64,000 bases of DNA from Lentinula raphanica (GCA_027919835.1 JANVFP010000034.1:310001-374000), one strand, 5' to 3'. Positions 1 to 12,185 are shown, numbered from the stretch's first letter. Numbers and translations: made by a program. The notes: generated from the letters alone by a model not told the origin.

Positions 1-35
1 GCGCTGCAAGACCGAACCCTAAAATCGCTTGTCTC

Positions 36-46
36 TATAAAAAGAC
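36..46 (+). promoter_or_regulatory. TATA-like box of the secreted barrel gene
   Basis: A TATAAAAA-type motif is followed by a CT-rich stretch at about 75-110, a common fungal core-promoter arrangement. It lies about 200 bp upstream of the ATG at 244. Assigned from sequence pattern only. Confidence 0.4.
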
Positions 47-243
47 ACGTTTATTCTAGGTTTTGTCTTCGTTCCTCCATCCCACTCTCTCTCACCCACC
101 TCCTTCCTTACTGACCAGACCACTCGTCCTGCGCTAGCGCCTGACTGCATCCCCATATCGATTACCGAAATCGAATACGGTCATTACCACATTCAACTCT
201 ACTACCGTCACACCGACCTACACCTTCACTAACTATAACAACA

Positions 244-1074
244 ATGCCTTCTACAACCGGTTCTGTCGCTAGACTCGCCCTCCTCGTCGAGATCGTCCTT
301 CCCTTCCTTCTCCTCGTTCTGGTCGCAGCCCCTGCTCAGGCTATCGTGGTACCCGTCCACCATATTCTCCGTCGAGACAACGGTTTCCACCCCGGCGGAG
401 AGTTCCACGATCATTTCAGAAACGGTAATCCAGGCGCGGGATCTTCCTCTGCTGAGGTTGACGACGCTTCCACGAGTACCGCGGCCGAGGCCACTACTGA
501 GGCCACTACGGACGATGTCACTGCTACCCCGACCACATCGACGGACACGACTGCAACTGCTACGTCGACCGCTTCTGTTTCTGGAACGACTTATACTGGT
601 GCCGCCACGTATTACAACCAGGGAGGCGTTGCAGGTATGTTTGAATTTTGGATTCTTTGATCGAACAATTAGCTGTATCGTCATTGCCTAGGTGCTTGCG
701 GAACTGTCCACACAGATCAAGACTTCATAGTTGCTGTCCAGTCGGCGATGTTCTCTCAAGATCTTTGTGGCAAGACTGTGGTCATCACGAACGATGCGAG
801 CGGAGCTGTACGTTTACTCTACATATTCGTGCATATTGATTCGATATTGATGCACGAACTTCTTTTCGTAAAATAGCAAACTACGGCTACTGTTGCAGAC
901 GAATGCCCTGGCTGCAGTACCAGCACTTCGCTGGATCTCTCCGTGGCTGCATTCGAAGCCTTGTCAGACCTGAGCGTCGGTACCTTTGCCAGTAAGTCAA
1001 CACAGGCGTGGTCAGGAGCTTGATTCTAATGGTTTCGGTCTTCTCTTTCAGTCACTTGGGTTCTCGAAGATTAG
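244..1074 (+). CDS. Secreted double-psi beta-barrel (expansin/RlpA-like) protein
   Basis: Four exons fit: 244-634, 692-807, 877-991 and 1052-1074, all with GT-AG introns and continuous frame, giving 214 residues. The N-terminus has a hydrophobic signal-like segment (about residues 8-33) ending near AQA. A Ser/Thr/Ala-rich linker (about 60-115) looks heavily O-glycosylatable. The C-terminal ~95 residues match the barwin-like/RlpA double-psi beta-barrel: an ATYYNQGG start, two cysteine-containing strands (ACGT, DLCGK), the DECPGC motif and the SLDLSVAAFEAL helix. Family members are secreted fungal proteins that act on or bind cell walls; they resemble an expansin first domain without the second (carbohydrate-binding) domain. 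No enzymatic activity can be claimed. The start is the first ATG after the TATA/CT-rich leader. Confidence 0.85.
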
Positions 1075-1604
1075 ATGGTCCTTCACATCTAGCTCGCTCG
1101 GGAAACACGCCCCGCTCGCTACGCCGTTGCAGTTTTCTCGTCGCCAATCGGTACGAGCCACATATACAAGCCCTTCTTGGCTGTTGTGTCTCCTATCCTC
1201 CCTCGTTGCCTATCATGCATTCGAGGCTCACATTCTCGACATTCTTTTCACATTTTTCTCTGGTCTTACTGTTGGGTTACTACATTATTTGCGTTCATTA
1301 TTCTCAGTGCCCGAGTGGTACTAAGTTCTCCCTTTACGATACATATTTCTTGCGCCGTGCGCGCCTCTGGCCCTCTTCTGGATGTGTTTCTGACCATCCT
1401 TGCTTTATGCAGCTGTAGTCTGTATTTTCTACAACCACATTGATTGTACACGGTGGCCAGCCACTCTTTATTCTATTGAACCAATAGAAGATTCTGTCTA
1501 TAGATGTGCTCACTGCTCTCGAACAAGTACACTTACGCTGATGTCATCGTACGGCAAAATCAACTAGCGCTAAAATTCGCACACTTGCTTTCCCCGCGTC
1601 TGTC
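1075..1604. other. Intergenic region, no gene recognised
   Basis: Short open frames here do not show domain features or coherent exon structure. The stretch probably holds the 3' UTR of the barrel gene and the promoter of the methyltransferase. Confidence 0.5.
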
Positions 1605-2882
1605 ATGGCGACTTTCGCAAAATCATCGTTCAACGCAGCTGTCTATGCAGCATCTAGACCGACGTATCCGAAATCATTGTTCCAACTCATCTTTAACTAC
1701 CACGAAAAAGGAGCTGCTGCATTACCAGGAAACAGTAGCGGTGGCAATCTCTCTTCCAATCCCCTTAAAGCTCGATGGAATACCGCTGTAGATCTAGGTT
1801 GCGGAACAGGTCAAGCGACGACTGAGCTGCATCCTTTTCAACGAGTCATTGGTGTGGACCCAAGTCAGGGTATGGTGCAGAGGGCGAGAGAACACGTTGA
1901 AGAGCTTCTCGGTAATGGTACGTGCTCAAACCTCTTTCCGCGAAAGTGGGTCTCAAACATGTTATTATCCCAGAGAAAACTTCTCAGTTCTCTTTCGTTC
2001 AAGGCTCAGCCGAGAAACTTGACTTCTTGGAGAACGACAGCGTAGATTTGGTCATTGCTGGTACGGACGTCCGACACACGTGGGGTAGCATTAAATATAC
2101 ATGTTATCTTAGCTCAAGCCGCCCATTGGTTTGACTGGAACAAGCAATGGCCTGAGCTCGCTCGCATACTACGACCAGGTGGGACCGTTGCCTTTTGGGT
2201 ATGTCTTCCTCTGTACTCCTGTCTTGAATACGTCTTACCCGTAGTTAGACCTATTCCGAATTTCGCCTTCCAAAATATCCTTCCCTCACGCCTCTTATCA
2301 CGCACTACCTCCAAGGCAAGGACCCCGATACATCGTTAGGTCCTTACTGGGAGCGTCCCGGTCGAACGATTCTTGAGCGGCATCTCGTAGACGTTCCGGA
2401 GCCGAAACAAATTCTGGGAACCGAGTCAAATCTCATGGCCGATACTGACCGAGTCTATTTCTCTGGTTAGTATTCTCTGATCTTGGAATTCATTGCTTCT
2501 GCTACACGTTTTTGTGTTCATCATCATTACAACAGGTCCCTATCACGAAACCTCACCTACCATCTCACCATCGTCCAACCCCTCGGTCACCTTACCAGTC
2601 ATTCTTCGCTCTCAATCAACATGGAACGGTCTTCTGGGTTATTTCCATACATTCAGCTCGTTACACAACTACATTGAGAAGCATCCTGACGATGCGAAGA
2701 ATCATGGAGGTCAAAGTATAGCAGAAAGGACATGGTCAGAGTTGATGGAGGGCGCAGAGAAGGAAGAGAAAGAGAGGAAGGAGCTCGAAGGAGAAGATGG
2801 TAGTAAAGATTTCCATATCAAGGGAGAGGATGAGTTGGTTGTGGAATGGCCAGTTGCTATGATCCTAGTCAAGAAATCATGA
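1605..2882 (+). CDS. SAM-dependent methyltransferase, Crg1/Tmt1-like
   Basis: Five exons (1605-1917, 1974-2060, 2113-2198, 2249-2465, 2536-2882) join in frame to 349 residues. The class I Rossmann methyltransferase motifs are clear: motif I DLGCGTGQAT (about residue 64), the acidic end of strand 2 in GVDPSQGMV, GSAEKLDF before motif II, an AAHWFDW segment and RPGGTVAFW. These features, with DPDTSLGPYWERPGR and the RTWSELM C-terminal helix, fit the fungal trans-aconitate/cantharidin-type methyltransferases (Tmt1, Crg1). The family methylates carboxyl groups of small acids, usually in the cytosol; the substrate here is unknown. The C-terminal insertion rich in Glu/Lys (about 305-330) is lineage-variable. 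Start chosen because MATFAKSSFNAAVYAASRPTYP is the usual N-terminus of this family. Confidence 0.88.
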
Positions 2883-3310
2883 TGAAAGTACGTGTAAGTA
2901 CATAGTCGGTCTTCATTATGCATGTATTTTACTCCCAGCTCAATATCCAGGGAATACGTGTTGATGGGGAAAACGTCCCCCTCAGCGTTGAGATTTTGTT
3001 ATTGTGAAAAGTTGGAATTTATTCGCATAACTTTGGATTCACAGAGAGATCTGAACGCTGAACAGAACCAACATAGGGAGGCGATTAATGACCGAGTTCG
3101 AGTGGAAGAACTAATTATTCGCACAACGAGTGGCGAAAATTGAAAACAAGGATGCATCATACTGCCACCGCTTGAAAGCTCTAAATACGTATATTATATA
3201 CGCATAAAAATGAGAACTCCTTCTGAAAGCCAGAAGAACATATTAAAGTCCTGAACTAGAGCCAATCTAATCGGTCAATATTCGACAACCTTTCCCGAAT
3301 CTTCCTACTA

Positions 3311-4309
3311 TTACCAGCCCGTGGCCGACCCATAATTCCTCACCGGCAACAATGGTCCACCTTTCGCCGTCTTCGTCTTCGCCTTCCATCCCATACCCAC
3401 ACTCAAGGGAATATATTCGTCTACCAAATCTTCGGACTCGTTAGGATCCTCAGCATTCACCATGAAATCCGTAGCCTCCGAATCTAGGTCAAGCATCCCC
3501 ATATCTTCCTGGGCCCACTCGACCAAACGGCCTTCGCCTACACGAAAAGAATGGGGAGTGTTTCGAGGCCTTCGACGGGATTTACGGTGGAATTTACCAA
3601 CAAAGGCAGTGATAAGAGGTGATGAAGGAGAGTTGACGCTGGGGAGATGAGCGCTCAGACGGTGGGATATGTCAACGAGGCGTTGGGAAATTAGGAGGAT
3701 GGAAGTGGGTAGACGGTCGGAGATATGGGAGATGGTAGGTTTGATGTGGTCGTCGAATAGATGACTCCGAGTTGGATGGGTGATTCGGTAGTAGATGGAT
3801 AGTAGGCACAGGCTATTGGTGCATAATTAGTCGGTGTGGTAGATGATACAGTCGATGCAGTCGATGACTGACCCTACTGAGAAGACGATAAAGGCGATCG
3901 TCACTCTCGACATACGAGGAGGGGAAGCACCGGAGTCCGTCAAACTCGAGTCCGGGTGCTCAGTATCATTGTTTGAATCGTTTGATGGAGGGGGTTCAGC
4001 TGTAAAACTCACTCTCAGTGCGATAAGGGAGAAGATGACGAATCAAGGTGACTGACCGACATTCCGCACCAACAATACATCCCGAGGAATCTCGAGCTTC
4101 TCAATGACAGAAGCCCACGAAGGGTGTGAATCTGTCTGCGGAGAGGCAAATGCTAGTGCTGATGCTGCTTCAGCGTTTGCAAGTTCCGGATACGTTATCA
4201 AACTAGCTGTCGAAGATATCCAATACGATGGAGTTAGAGATGAAACCGCAAAGAGTGATAGTAGTATCAAGTCCAGACGTAGGAACGTTGGAGTGCGGGT
4301 CGAGAACAT
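3311..4309 (-). CDS. Predicted single-pass membrane protein of unknown function
   Basis: Three exons on the minus strand (4309-4057, 3999-3873, 3812-3311) join cleanly with 57- and 60-bp introns to 293 residues. The N-terminus carries a hydrophobic segment (LDLILLSLFAVSS) that may be a signal or first membrane helix. A second hydrophobic helix spans the intron 2 junction (VTIAFIVFSVGLCLLSIYY, about residues 117-135), followed by a basic, cytosol-like tail with KFHRKSRRRPR and an acidic stretch near the C-terminus. No catalytic motif is visible and I do not recognise the family. It could be a small organelle or plasma-membrane protein. The exon phases agree throughout, which supports a real gene. 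Confidence 0.65.
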
Positions 4310-6054
4310 GGGAGTTTGAGCAAGAAAGATGTATTCATGGGCACATCATATGTTTTTTAGGGCGAAGGCCTCGAGGATAGGTCGGCTGATAGGTATATGT
4401 CATTCCTTGAATCCTCCGGTCCAGCTATAATTGTTATCAAGTTGGTCCGGAAAGGGGAACGCTCCACCAGGTACACGGGAAAGTCCGTCCCTAGTCCGTC
4501 CCGGTATGATTTCTGGACAATCCCTCAGCTAGCTATATCTCATGAAGTGCGAGCATTGGGATATCGCCCTGACATTGCCCAATTCGCTCATCTGGGACAG
4601 AACGTAGCGCTGAGAGAGGAAGGGAGGGAGAGATTGGGAGATCAATATTCAATAGCTACTAGCGCTCACCAGTCGCCTTCGCGAGTTTAACAAGGTTTGA
4701 CATGCTGCGTGACGATGGTAATTTTTGATTCGTTCTCATTCAAGGCAATGAGCTGGCGCGTAAAAACACAATGCAATCCTCAAAACGGTCATTATCCAAA
4801 AACTTCGGAGGATAGATGACGGAATGAGAAACTGGCTGTAGGAACTCTGATTTCGCACTAACCTCGATCTTGATAAGAATGAGATTGCGAGATGAAACCG
4901 CGAAGCCTATCAAGTCATCTCATTGGCACTTTGCTTCGAGACCAATGATGGAAACCGTCAAAACATGGGCTTGAAATGCTCTGACTGGCTTAGAGCCGCA
5001 CAACAATCGGAAGAATGCTGCTTGTTTCAATTCGGTGAAGGGGTTCAAGGTGACAGTTCGGATTGCTATGTAGTATATTTTGAGTGATCATAATTCAAGG
5101 ATGAATGTTGAACGAAGGAGTTCCTGGCGTGCAAGCTATCCATCGACGTCAGAGGAAAAGTATGATTGAAACGATGAACAATCTCACCTGTACGCTGCAT
5201 TCGTGTACGTACATAATACACCCACAGATTCTCTTTTTCGTGTCTGATATCCTTCGCGAGTCGCGTGTGTTCTTTGTTTCATGGATGCAAGGTAAAGCAG
5301 GCGTCCTTGGTTGATTTTCAAGTGAAAAATTCTGGAGTTTACACCTCAAAGAAGCATGATTGTTGCATCATGAGGCATATGATCTTGGATTTGAGCTTGA
5401 AACCATAGAATTTGAACGCATCATGAGGGTGAACGTGGAGGAACAGAGTAAAGAAAGTTCTTGAATGCAGTGACAGAATAATGAGAAATGTTGTCACGTT
5501 TGTTGACCGAGCGTCACAACCGCGAGTGACTAATTTGTGCTTGTCAACCACATTCTCCTCACATTTTTCACTTCTGGCCCACTTTCGAAATTGTTCTTCT
5601 TGTATTCGTTCTATGACTGTAAAGCTCACTTAATTTCCTCACGAAACGTACGATTTCCATCTATCTCTCAACGAGCGTTGTCGTTCATTCCCACTACAGA
5701 TTACTTGACTGTCGACAGGAGACACAGAGATAGAGGCAAGTCAGAGCTTCATCTATCGCAAAATCTTCACCTTGAGCTTATTTATGCTCTCTAGAAACGA
5801 CTTGTAGGTTCTCTGATTCGGATTGCATGGAATACGACCCATATTGATTTATCGCCAATGTAGATTGCCTGCGAAAGGTTGTAGAGGAAGCTGGTAAGAC
5901 TGCTGCTATGCCACATGGACAACAGGATAGTAATCTTATCGATGCACAGTGGATATAACGAACCTACCAACGAACTTCTGCCAAGCTCATTACGTCTACA
6001 TTCCACCCAATCTCTAGTCAGTCATCATTTTCACGTCTTCTTTTCACTGCTCCA
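4310..6054. other. 1.7-kb intergenic stretch, no convincing gene
   Basis: Several short open frames occur on both strands (longest 97 codons at 4397-4690 and 96 codons at 5339-5629), but none shows a recognisable domain or a consistent exon chain. A pyrimidine tract ending TTTTCAG at 6068-6075 looks like a splice acceptor, so a 5' UTR intron of the ATG4 gene may lie in this stretch. Confidence 0.4.
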
Positions 6055-6078
6055 ATGCCCTGTTGTTGTTTTCAGAGG

Positions 6079-9000
6079 ATGTCCAGCAAGAATTCGCGTC
6101 ACACTCCTTCGCCTGCTCCCAGTTCTAAGCTCCCAAAATTTCTACAGAAGTCCCGCGACAGGTCCAAATCGGTAAATGAAGGCGCTCTTAGCTCGCCCGA
6201 GATTCCTTCTACTCCATCTCCATCATCCTCTTCAAGACCTTCTCGGAAAAACACCAAGATAGCAGAAGAGCCCTTGCAGGAAACTCCTGTCATTGTAGAA
6301 CCAGTCCCCATTCCATCTCCACGTCAGCGGAATCGTCCGCTCAGTTCAGAAACCTCACACAGTACCTCACCTTCTTCTCGTATGGGCGACCTTCCGACCC
6401 GTCTCTCCGGCTGGTTTTCGCACACTTTTTCCACCTCTTCGACGGATCTTACGCTTCCGAATATAGTTTCTCAGTCCAACTCTGTTTCAACTGGATCGAC
6501 GTCGTCACCCAGAACAAGAATGACCGGTGCTTCTGCCTTGCTTACTGCAGCAAAGCATGGCAAAGGTCATCTCGACAAGGCGATGCGATATTTGTTGGAT
6601 AGCGATGCAACACCTGACAAATGCACCGATCCCATATGGATTCTAGGTGTCCAACACCCTGGATACGAGCCTCCTCCGGTACAACCACAGCCTCCACCAT
6701 CTTCATTTCCTGGTGGCACTTTGGGTCGTCGAGGCTCGGTCGCGTCTGTAGTTACCCCAGATCATTCGCATGGTCATAAGCGATCCCGTTCTCGTGGCCA
6801 GCATGCGCATTCCTCCTCGATCACTCATTCCGGCTCGCAATTCCTATCCCAGTCGCAACCCCCTTCATCATCACCTTCTCAGTCACTTTCTTCTTCTGTT
6901 TCCTCTGTCACTGCAACGCCATCTGCATCCTTCTATAACCCTGCTTCCTCTACTTCCTCCACTCAAAGCGCCACCTACAAAGACGTCAAACCTGGTGCCA
7001 ACTGGCCACCAGATTTCTATGCAGATTTTACTTCGAGGATATGGCTGACATATCGCTCTCATTTCCCTCCTATACGTGACAGTAACCTTCAGGAGCTTAC
7101 TCCACCTGCATGCGAGCCTATTATGGCTCCTACCGTCAATGCTACTCCTGCTTCACCTTCTACGCTCTCTTCTACTTCTAATGCCTCTCGCCGCACCTCC
7201 TCACGCTACACCGATTCTTACAAATCCGATTCATCCCTGAGCACTAGCCTCAGTAACGCCAGTCACACCAAAGGACCTTCAAGTCCTACATCTACAATGA
7301 CGAATCGCAGTAAATGGAACTGGACAGTAGGCGGATTAGGCGGAGAAAAGGGTTGGACGAGCGATTCCGGCTGGGGATGTATGTTACGAACAGGACAAAG
7401 TTTGCTGGCAAACTCGTTGCTTTTTGTGCATCTGGGAAGAGATTGGAGGAAACCCCCATTTCCGGAGATGACCAGGGAATATGCGATGTATGTTCAGATT
7501 GTGACCTGGTTCTTGGACACGCCTTCGGAGTTGGCACCGTTCAGTGTTCACCGGATGGCTTTAGCAGGCAAAGACCTGGGCAAGGATGTCGGTATGTGGT
7601 TCGGACCGAGCACGGCCGCGGGGGCGATCAAGTGAGTGGGTTGGTGTAGAATGTACAATGCTGGAATTGACCTCTTTGCATGAACCAGGGCTCTTGTCCA
7701 TGCATATCCCGATGCAGGGCTGGGTGTGGCCGTTGCAATCGACGATCTTCAAATGGTTACGCAGATGGACGTCTATGCGGCTTCTCATGGTGCTTCAGGT
7801 TCATATCCACGACGAGGTGAGTCTTCCGATGTTCTCTGATGTCTCGATGTAACATGCCCAACAGGGAAATCCGCTGTTCATACGTCTTGGGGTGGTAGAC
7901 CAGTCTTGGTCCTATACGGTATCAGACTCGGCCTTGATGGTGTGAATCCAAAATACTATGACACGATCAAGGTCATTGCCTCGTTTTTATCGAATTTTGC
8001 TACCCGAAAGCTCATTAGTAGTTATCATAGATGCTTTATACCTTCCTCAGTCTGTCGGTATCGCAGGTGGCAGGCCAAGTTCCTCTTACTATTTTGTGGG
8101 TTCTCAGGCCGACAATCTCTTCTATCTGGACCCTCATCATGCAAGACCTGCTGTCCCACTGCGACCACCTCCGAGTGTGGTCGTTTCAGGTCCTGGCTAC
8201 CCAGTAACTACATCTCATGTCTCTCGACCAAGCGGTTCATCTTCAGGTCACGGTACTACTGAAGATGCTAGTGACGAACGTGAATTCGACAAGAATCCGA
8301 ATAGAAAGGTTTCAAAGAAAACTCATAAACACCAGACACGATCTTCAAGTGGTGGCAGCTCTGGAAGTAGTGCTGGAAGTCAAGCAATGCCCGGATCCCC
8401 TTCGTCAGTTCGTACTGGCTCATCTTTCCACACCCCGCTCGCACCTTCTCCGTTGCAGCAACAATACTCTCACTCCTCTTCTACGAATGATTCTTATACA
8501 AACATCACAACCGGGTATCATCCAGGATCAACTTCATCCCCTCAGCCGCGGACTGATTCCCCTGCTTCTGGTAACAGTGGAGAAATGGACTACAGCGAGC
8601 TTCTCGAACCTGGTGCACCAGAGCATGACCTGACTTCGCTGGAAGAACACTATGCTACAGCGTACAGCGCTGCCGAGTTGAAGACGTTCCATTGTGATCG
8701 GGTGCGCAAGATGCCGCTCAGCGGACTGGATCCTAGTATGTTAATTGGATTTTTATGTCGTGATGAGAAGGAATGGCTAGATTTTCGGAGCAGAGTTGAG
8801 AAGGTGGGTTGATCTATCTCGTTCCTCGCAGTAAAAAGCTGAAGAACATCTTGCCAGCTTCCGATGCCGATATTGACTGTAGCAGACGAGGCTCCATCAT
8901 GGGCTGCAGAGTCAGCAGACACCATGGGTCTAGAGTCTATGTCAGATCCGGACGAGGTCGATACCTTGGAGTTTGGGGATGAAGATGACTCGCGCATTGG

Positions 9001-9688
9001 AGATGATCCAAGTATCGATGTCAGTATAAAGTCTCGGTCAAGATCTGCGTCATTGTCGTTATCCAGCCAGCATGGATCCGGTGGTGGTGGGAGAAGCGAC
9101 AGGAGCAAGAGTGAGGAGATAGATACGGAAGAGGATCCTGTTGATCCAATAACGCCAGGCCCGAGTGCCACGCGTTTCGACTCTTCCGTGGTACATGTTC
9201 CTCTGGCTAGTGAGGCTCATGTTCAGGAGTCAAGCTTCGACGGTGATGACATCGAAGATGACTGGGTGGAACCTTCTATCCCTTCTACACCTGTTCACCC
9301 TTCTCATGGGCCACAATCATCGACAGATGCTTCTACTGGTGTAGTCATCGCTCCTCCCATGAAGAAGACAAGATCGACAAGTAGCACTGCGTCGAAGAAG
9401 AAGAAACCAAAGAAACAGGTCCCTGTCCCCGTTCCCAGAGTCAAGCTACCATCTGCTGCGGAATCTTTCCCGTTCCCTGTCGCCACAGAGGATATATCGG
9501 CGGAAGGTCCTATCTCGCTCTCGTATTCCTCGTCTTCATCGATGTCGGGAGCAGGAGATGATTCTGTGGGAGTAGGAGCTGCGATCAGGGAGAAACGCAT
9601 GCACAATGCACGCGCACGAGATGGGGGACGAACACAGAGCGGTGGAGTCAAAGGAGTTTTGACTGACGATTGGATAGAGGGGCATTAG
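6079..9688 (+). CDS. ATG4: Cysteine protease ATG4 (autophagy)
   Basis: ATG4 cleaves the C-terminus of ATG8 before lipidation and delipidates ATG8-PE later; it is cytosolic. Exons 6079-7631, 7689-7816, 7865-7971, 8051-8803 and 8858-9688 give about 1,123 residues, far longer than the usual 350-500. Catalytic Cys lies in [16 protein letters not shown]; the Asp/His pair lies in [10 protein letters not shown] after [36 protein letters not shown] is the typical later motif. The excess is Ser/Thr/Pro-rich, probably disordered sequence: about 330 residues before the catalytic core, an insertion after DPHHARP, and a long acidic tail. ATG at 6079 is preferred because the upstream ATG at 6055 lies just before a probable splice acceptor. 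The intron near 7972-8050 has a frame conflict (see findings). Confidence 0.93.
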
Positions 9689-10083
9689 AGGTTTCTTGTG
9701 GACTGGAGCAGATGTTGGAAAAGGCACGCGGAAATTTCTTTGGATGATCGATATGTTTTCAAATATGTTTATCTGCTATACTGACAGGATACAGAAGTCT
9801 ACCACCTTTGTCTTGAGGCCAAATGTCGTTTCCGTTTTTTAACGTTCATATCTCACTTTCAAACCCCCTTCTCAAACTGTGTATATTCAAGTATGTATAT
9901 GATTCCTGATACCTCTTTATGCGTTGGCAAACCCCGGGGTGTGGTTTGTCGTACATATAGGTTAGTAAACGAAGATACCCTGCATGTACAATACCTTCAA
10001 TGAGAACTTTTTATTTGTCCTGGCTACTAAAAATTTGGCGCTCATTGGCGCCTATTTTCTCTTTGTGTTCCACCGAATCATTC
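9689..10083. other. Intergenic region between ATG4 and the DNA glycosylase
   Basis: AT-rich 3' flank of ATG4 and the presumed promoter of the downstream gene. No open frame with coding character is visible. An in-frame ATG at 10000 could extend the downstream protein by 28 residues, but the added sequence is hydrophobic and atypical. Confidence 0.4.
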
Positions 10084-11559
10084 ATGTCCCCTTCTACCCC
10101 AGTCAAGAAATTCGCCGTCAACGGGCAACTATTCGAGGAGGAAGGACCCTCGAATGATGATGAGGAAGAATGCTTGGAAACCCGGGAATCAGAGTTGGCG
10201 ACACTGGAATCCCACAAACAATTCCAGAATTCCATTTCACGGTTCAGTTTTACTGGATCCAGTAGCAAGCATTCCCCTGTTCATGCTCGAGCAACCGCAG
10301 CCTCACCTTCTATGACTCTCAAATCATCGTCTCAATCTACTATAGCTTCACTGACGACCTCTCCCAGAAAACGACCTCGAACACTGCTCACGCCTCCCAC
10401 TGCAGAAGACGCTTCGCCAAGCAAGAAACCGGCTAAGAGAAAAAAGCCGGCAAGGAGATACTCATCTCCTGGCGTGTACTCCCATCTCAATAATCTCAAC
10501 GATTGTATATCAGAATCCCTGGATAGTGAGCCCGCGTTATCTTTGCCTAGCTCATAGACTGACTTAACGGCTAGTTATCTTCTGTGGTATCAAGTGAGCA
10601 CTCATCACACGCCATCTGAGTTGGAAATTTCATGTGGTATACTGTGTCGCTTTTGATAGTCCTGGGCAGCGTTCCGCGGAGATAGGGCACCATTTCGGTC
10701 ATCCCTCAAATCATTTCTGGAAATGTCTCCATCTTTCGGGTACTAGATATCAATCTCGAGCTCACTATTTCGTTCATTCATGCCTTTCCATCTGATTAGG
10801 CCTTACTCCTGATCGAATACCCCCCACAGAGGACTTTACCCTTCCGGAGCGCTATCAATTGGGTTTAGTACGCCTTCCAATCATTCATGGACTCCCAGAC
10901 CCTGAACTAGTCAGACAAACATAGTGGAGAGACCAACAGCAGAGGTGGGCACCATTCACTGTACCTTTAACTGGTCACCGGTCAGGTGTCGATACCGATA
11001 CGCGACCTCGTAGGCCACCGAACTCAAAGATTCGGAATTCAAAGAAGGAATTGCTCCCTTCTTGTCCAAATTGGCTCGATATCGCCCTCGAATCGCATGT
11101 TTCATCGGTCTCCGGACTGGTAGAATTGTACTAGACTATGTCATGCGTTCGCGACCGAAAGCAGAAAGACCCAGTTTCCGCCCCGGTCTGCAACCATACA
11201 AACTCGTGCACTCAAGGACTGATAATCCCGAAGGTGACAATCCCCGTTACTGACTCGTAACCTTCCATCACTCTACCTAATCCCGAATCTTCATTGTATT
11301 TAGCTGGACAAGAAACTCTGTTTTACTGTATCCCTAGTACTTCAGGAAAAACGCAAGGCTACCAAGTGCGTCTTCATCTATTCAAATTCCTTCTGTACTC
11401 AACAATGATCAGATTCCTGATAAAGTGAAAATGTTCACCCAACTCGGTGCTGATCTGGCTATGGTCAAGAAGGGTGACCTCTTCACAACCGGTTTCTTAA
11501 AAATTGTACCACCTGATGATAATGAGGAGCAAGTCAGTCAGCCGCAAGATGTCCCGTAG
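10084..11559 (+). CDS. G/U mismatch-specific uracil/thymine-DNA glycosylase (TDG/MUG family)
   Basis: Eight small exons (10084-10525, 10575-10593, 10660-10739, 10800-10867, 10915-10944, 11014-11233, 11304-11365, 11413-11559) sum to 355 residues in perfect phase. The nuclear enzyme removes U or T from G mismatches in base-excision repair. The catalytic motif IIFCGINPGQRSAE with its Asn is split by the 19-nt exon 2. GHHFGHPSNHFWKCLHLSG, LGLTNIVERPTAEAT and YRPRIACFIG follow in the order expected of TDG/MUG proteins. FYCIPSTSGKTQGY is the C-terminal DNA-contact region. The N-terminal ~125 residues are basic and disordered, with RKRPR and PAKRKKPARR signals suggesting nuclear import. Because most of the gene is split into short exons, an ordinary open-frame scan shows only its first part. 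Confidence 0.9.
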
Positions 11560-12185
11560 GACACGGCTCTAGATATACACCAGTCAAGATACAAAAAGAT
11601 GTACGTACACGCTTGACACAGAAAGCGACGATATTTTGTACGTCTTATAATTCTCCGTATCTTACCGTGTTGAGCATTCATTTGTCAATGTCCGCCAGTG
11701 TCTCATGTGGTGCGATAAAACAACATGTAAAAGCATTTGACTGGCCCAGTACCTTGTATGCATAAACCTGTTCGCGATCTTCGCAAAACTTGATTGAGTT
11801 GTCGAATCCATCGGGTGATGCGGACTGCTATGGCTCACTTTCAAGACAGCATTCTCGTCATCTCAATTATCCCTGGGAATAGAATGAACCCCGGCCAGAG
11901 ACTCGAAAGGACGAATTTACACACCTCTTCTATTTCTGCACTTACAGGAACAGTCCATCACCTACGAGCTCGAAAAGGCTCGAAAGAGCCATTCTTTTTG
12001 CGCTCCCGGAAACGGGAATGTTTGCCGTTAGCCATGGGCACATACTCGAATTCATTCTGAAATCAAAGAATCAACACCATTTGAATGGTACGTGTGTATA
12101 ACCGTGAAAACATAGCACAGTCATCATGCTATAAAAGCCCAACCCGACCTCAACATTGAACCAATTCCTCTTTTTTTGGTCTACC
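11560..12185. other. Intergenic region with reductase-1 promoter
   Basis: No gene recognised. The right end carries the TATA box of the first adenylate-forming reductase (12130-12137). Confidence 0.4.
12130..12137 (+). promoter_or_regulatory. TATA box of adenylate-forming reductase 1
   Basis: TATAAAAG lies 56 bp upstream of an ATG in good context (ACCATGG) at 12186, the spacing expected for a fungal TATA promoter with a short leader. Confidence 0.55.

Noticed and set aside
229..684. 151-codon minus-strand frame over the secreted barrel gene
   Set aside because: It is the antisense shadow of exon 1: Ser/Arg-rich composition mirrors the Thr/Ser linker codons.
4397..4690. 97-codon plus-strand frame
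   Set aside because: No domain, no splice partner, composition like random sequence.
8864..9688. 274-codon frame as an independent acidic protein
   Set aside because: It continues ATG4 in phase from 8858 ([15 protein letters not shown]) after a GT-AG intron.
10000..10557. Truncated glycosylase-like pseudogene
   Set aside because: The stop at 10557 lies in an intron; seven further small exons restore a complete TDG/MUG protein.
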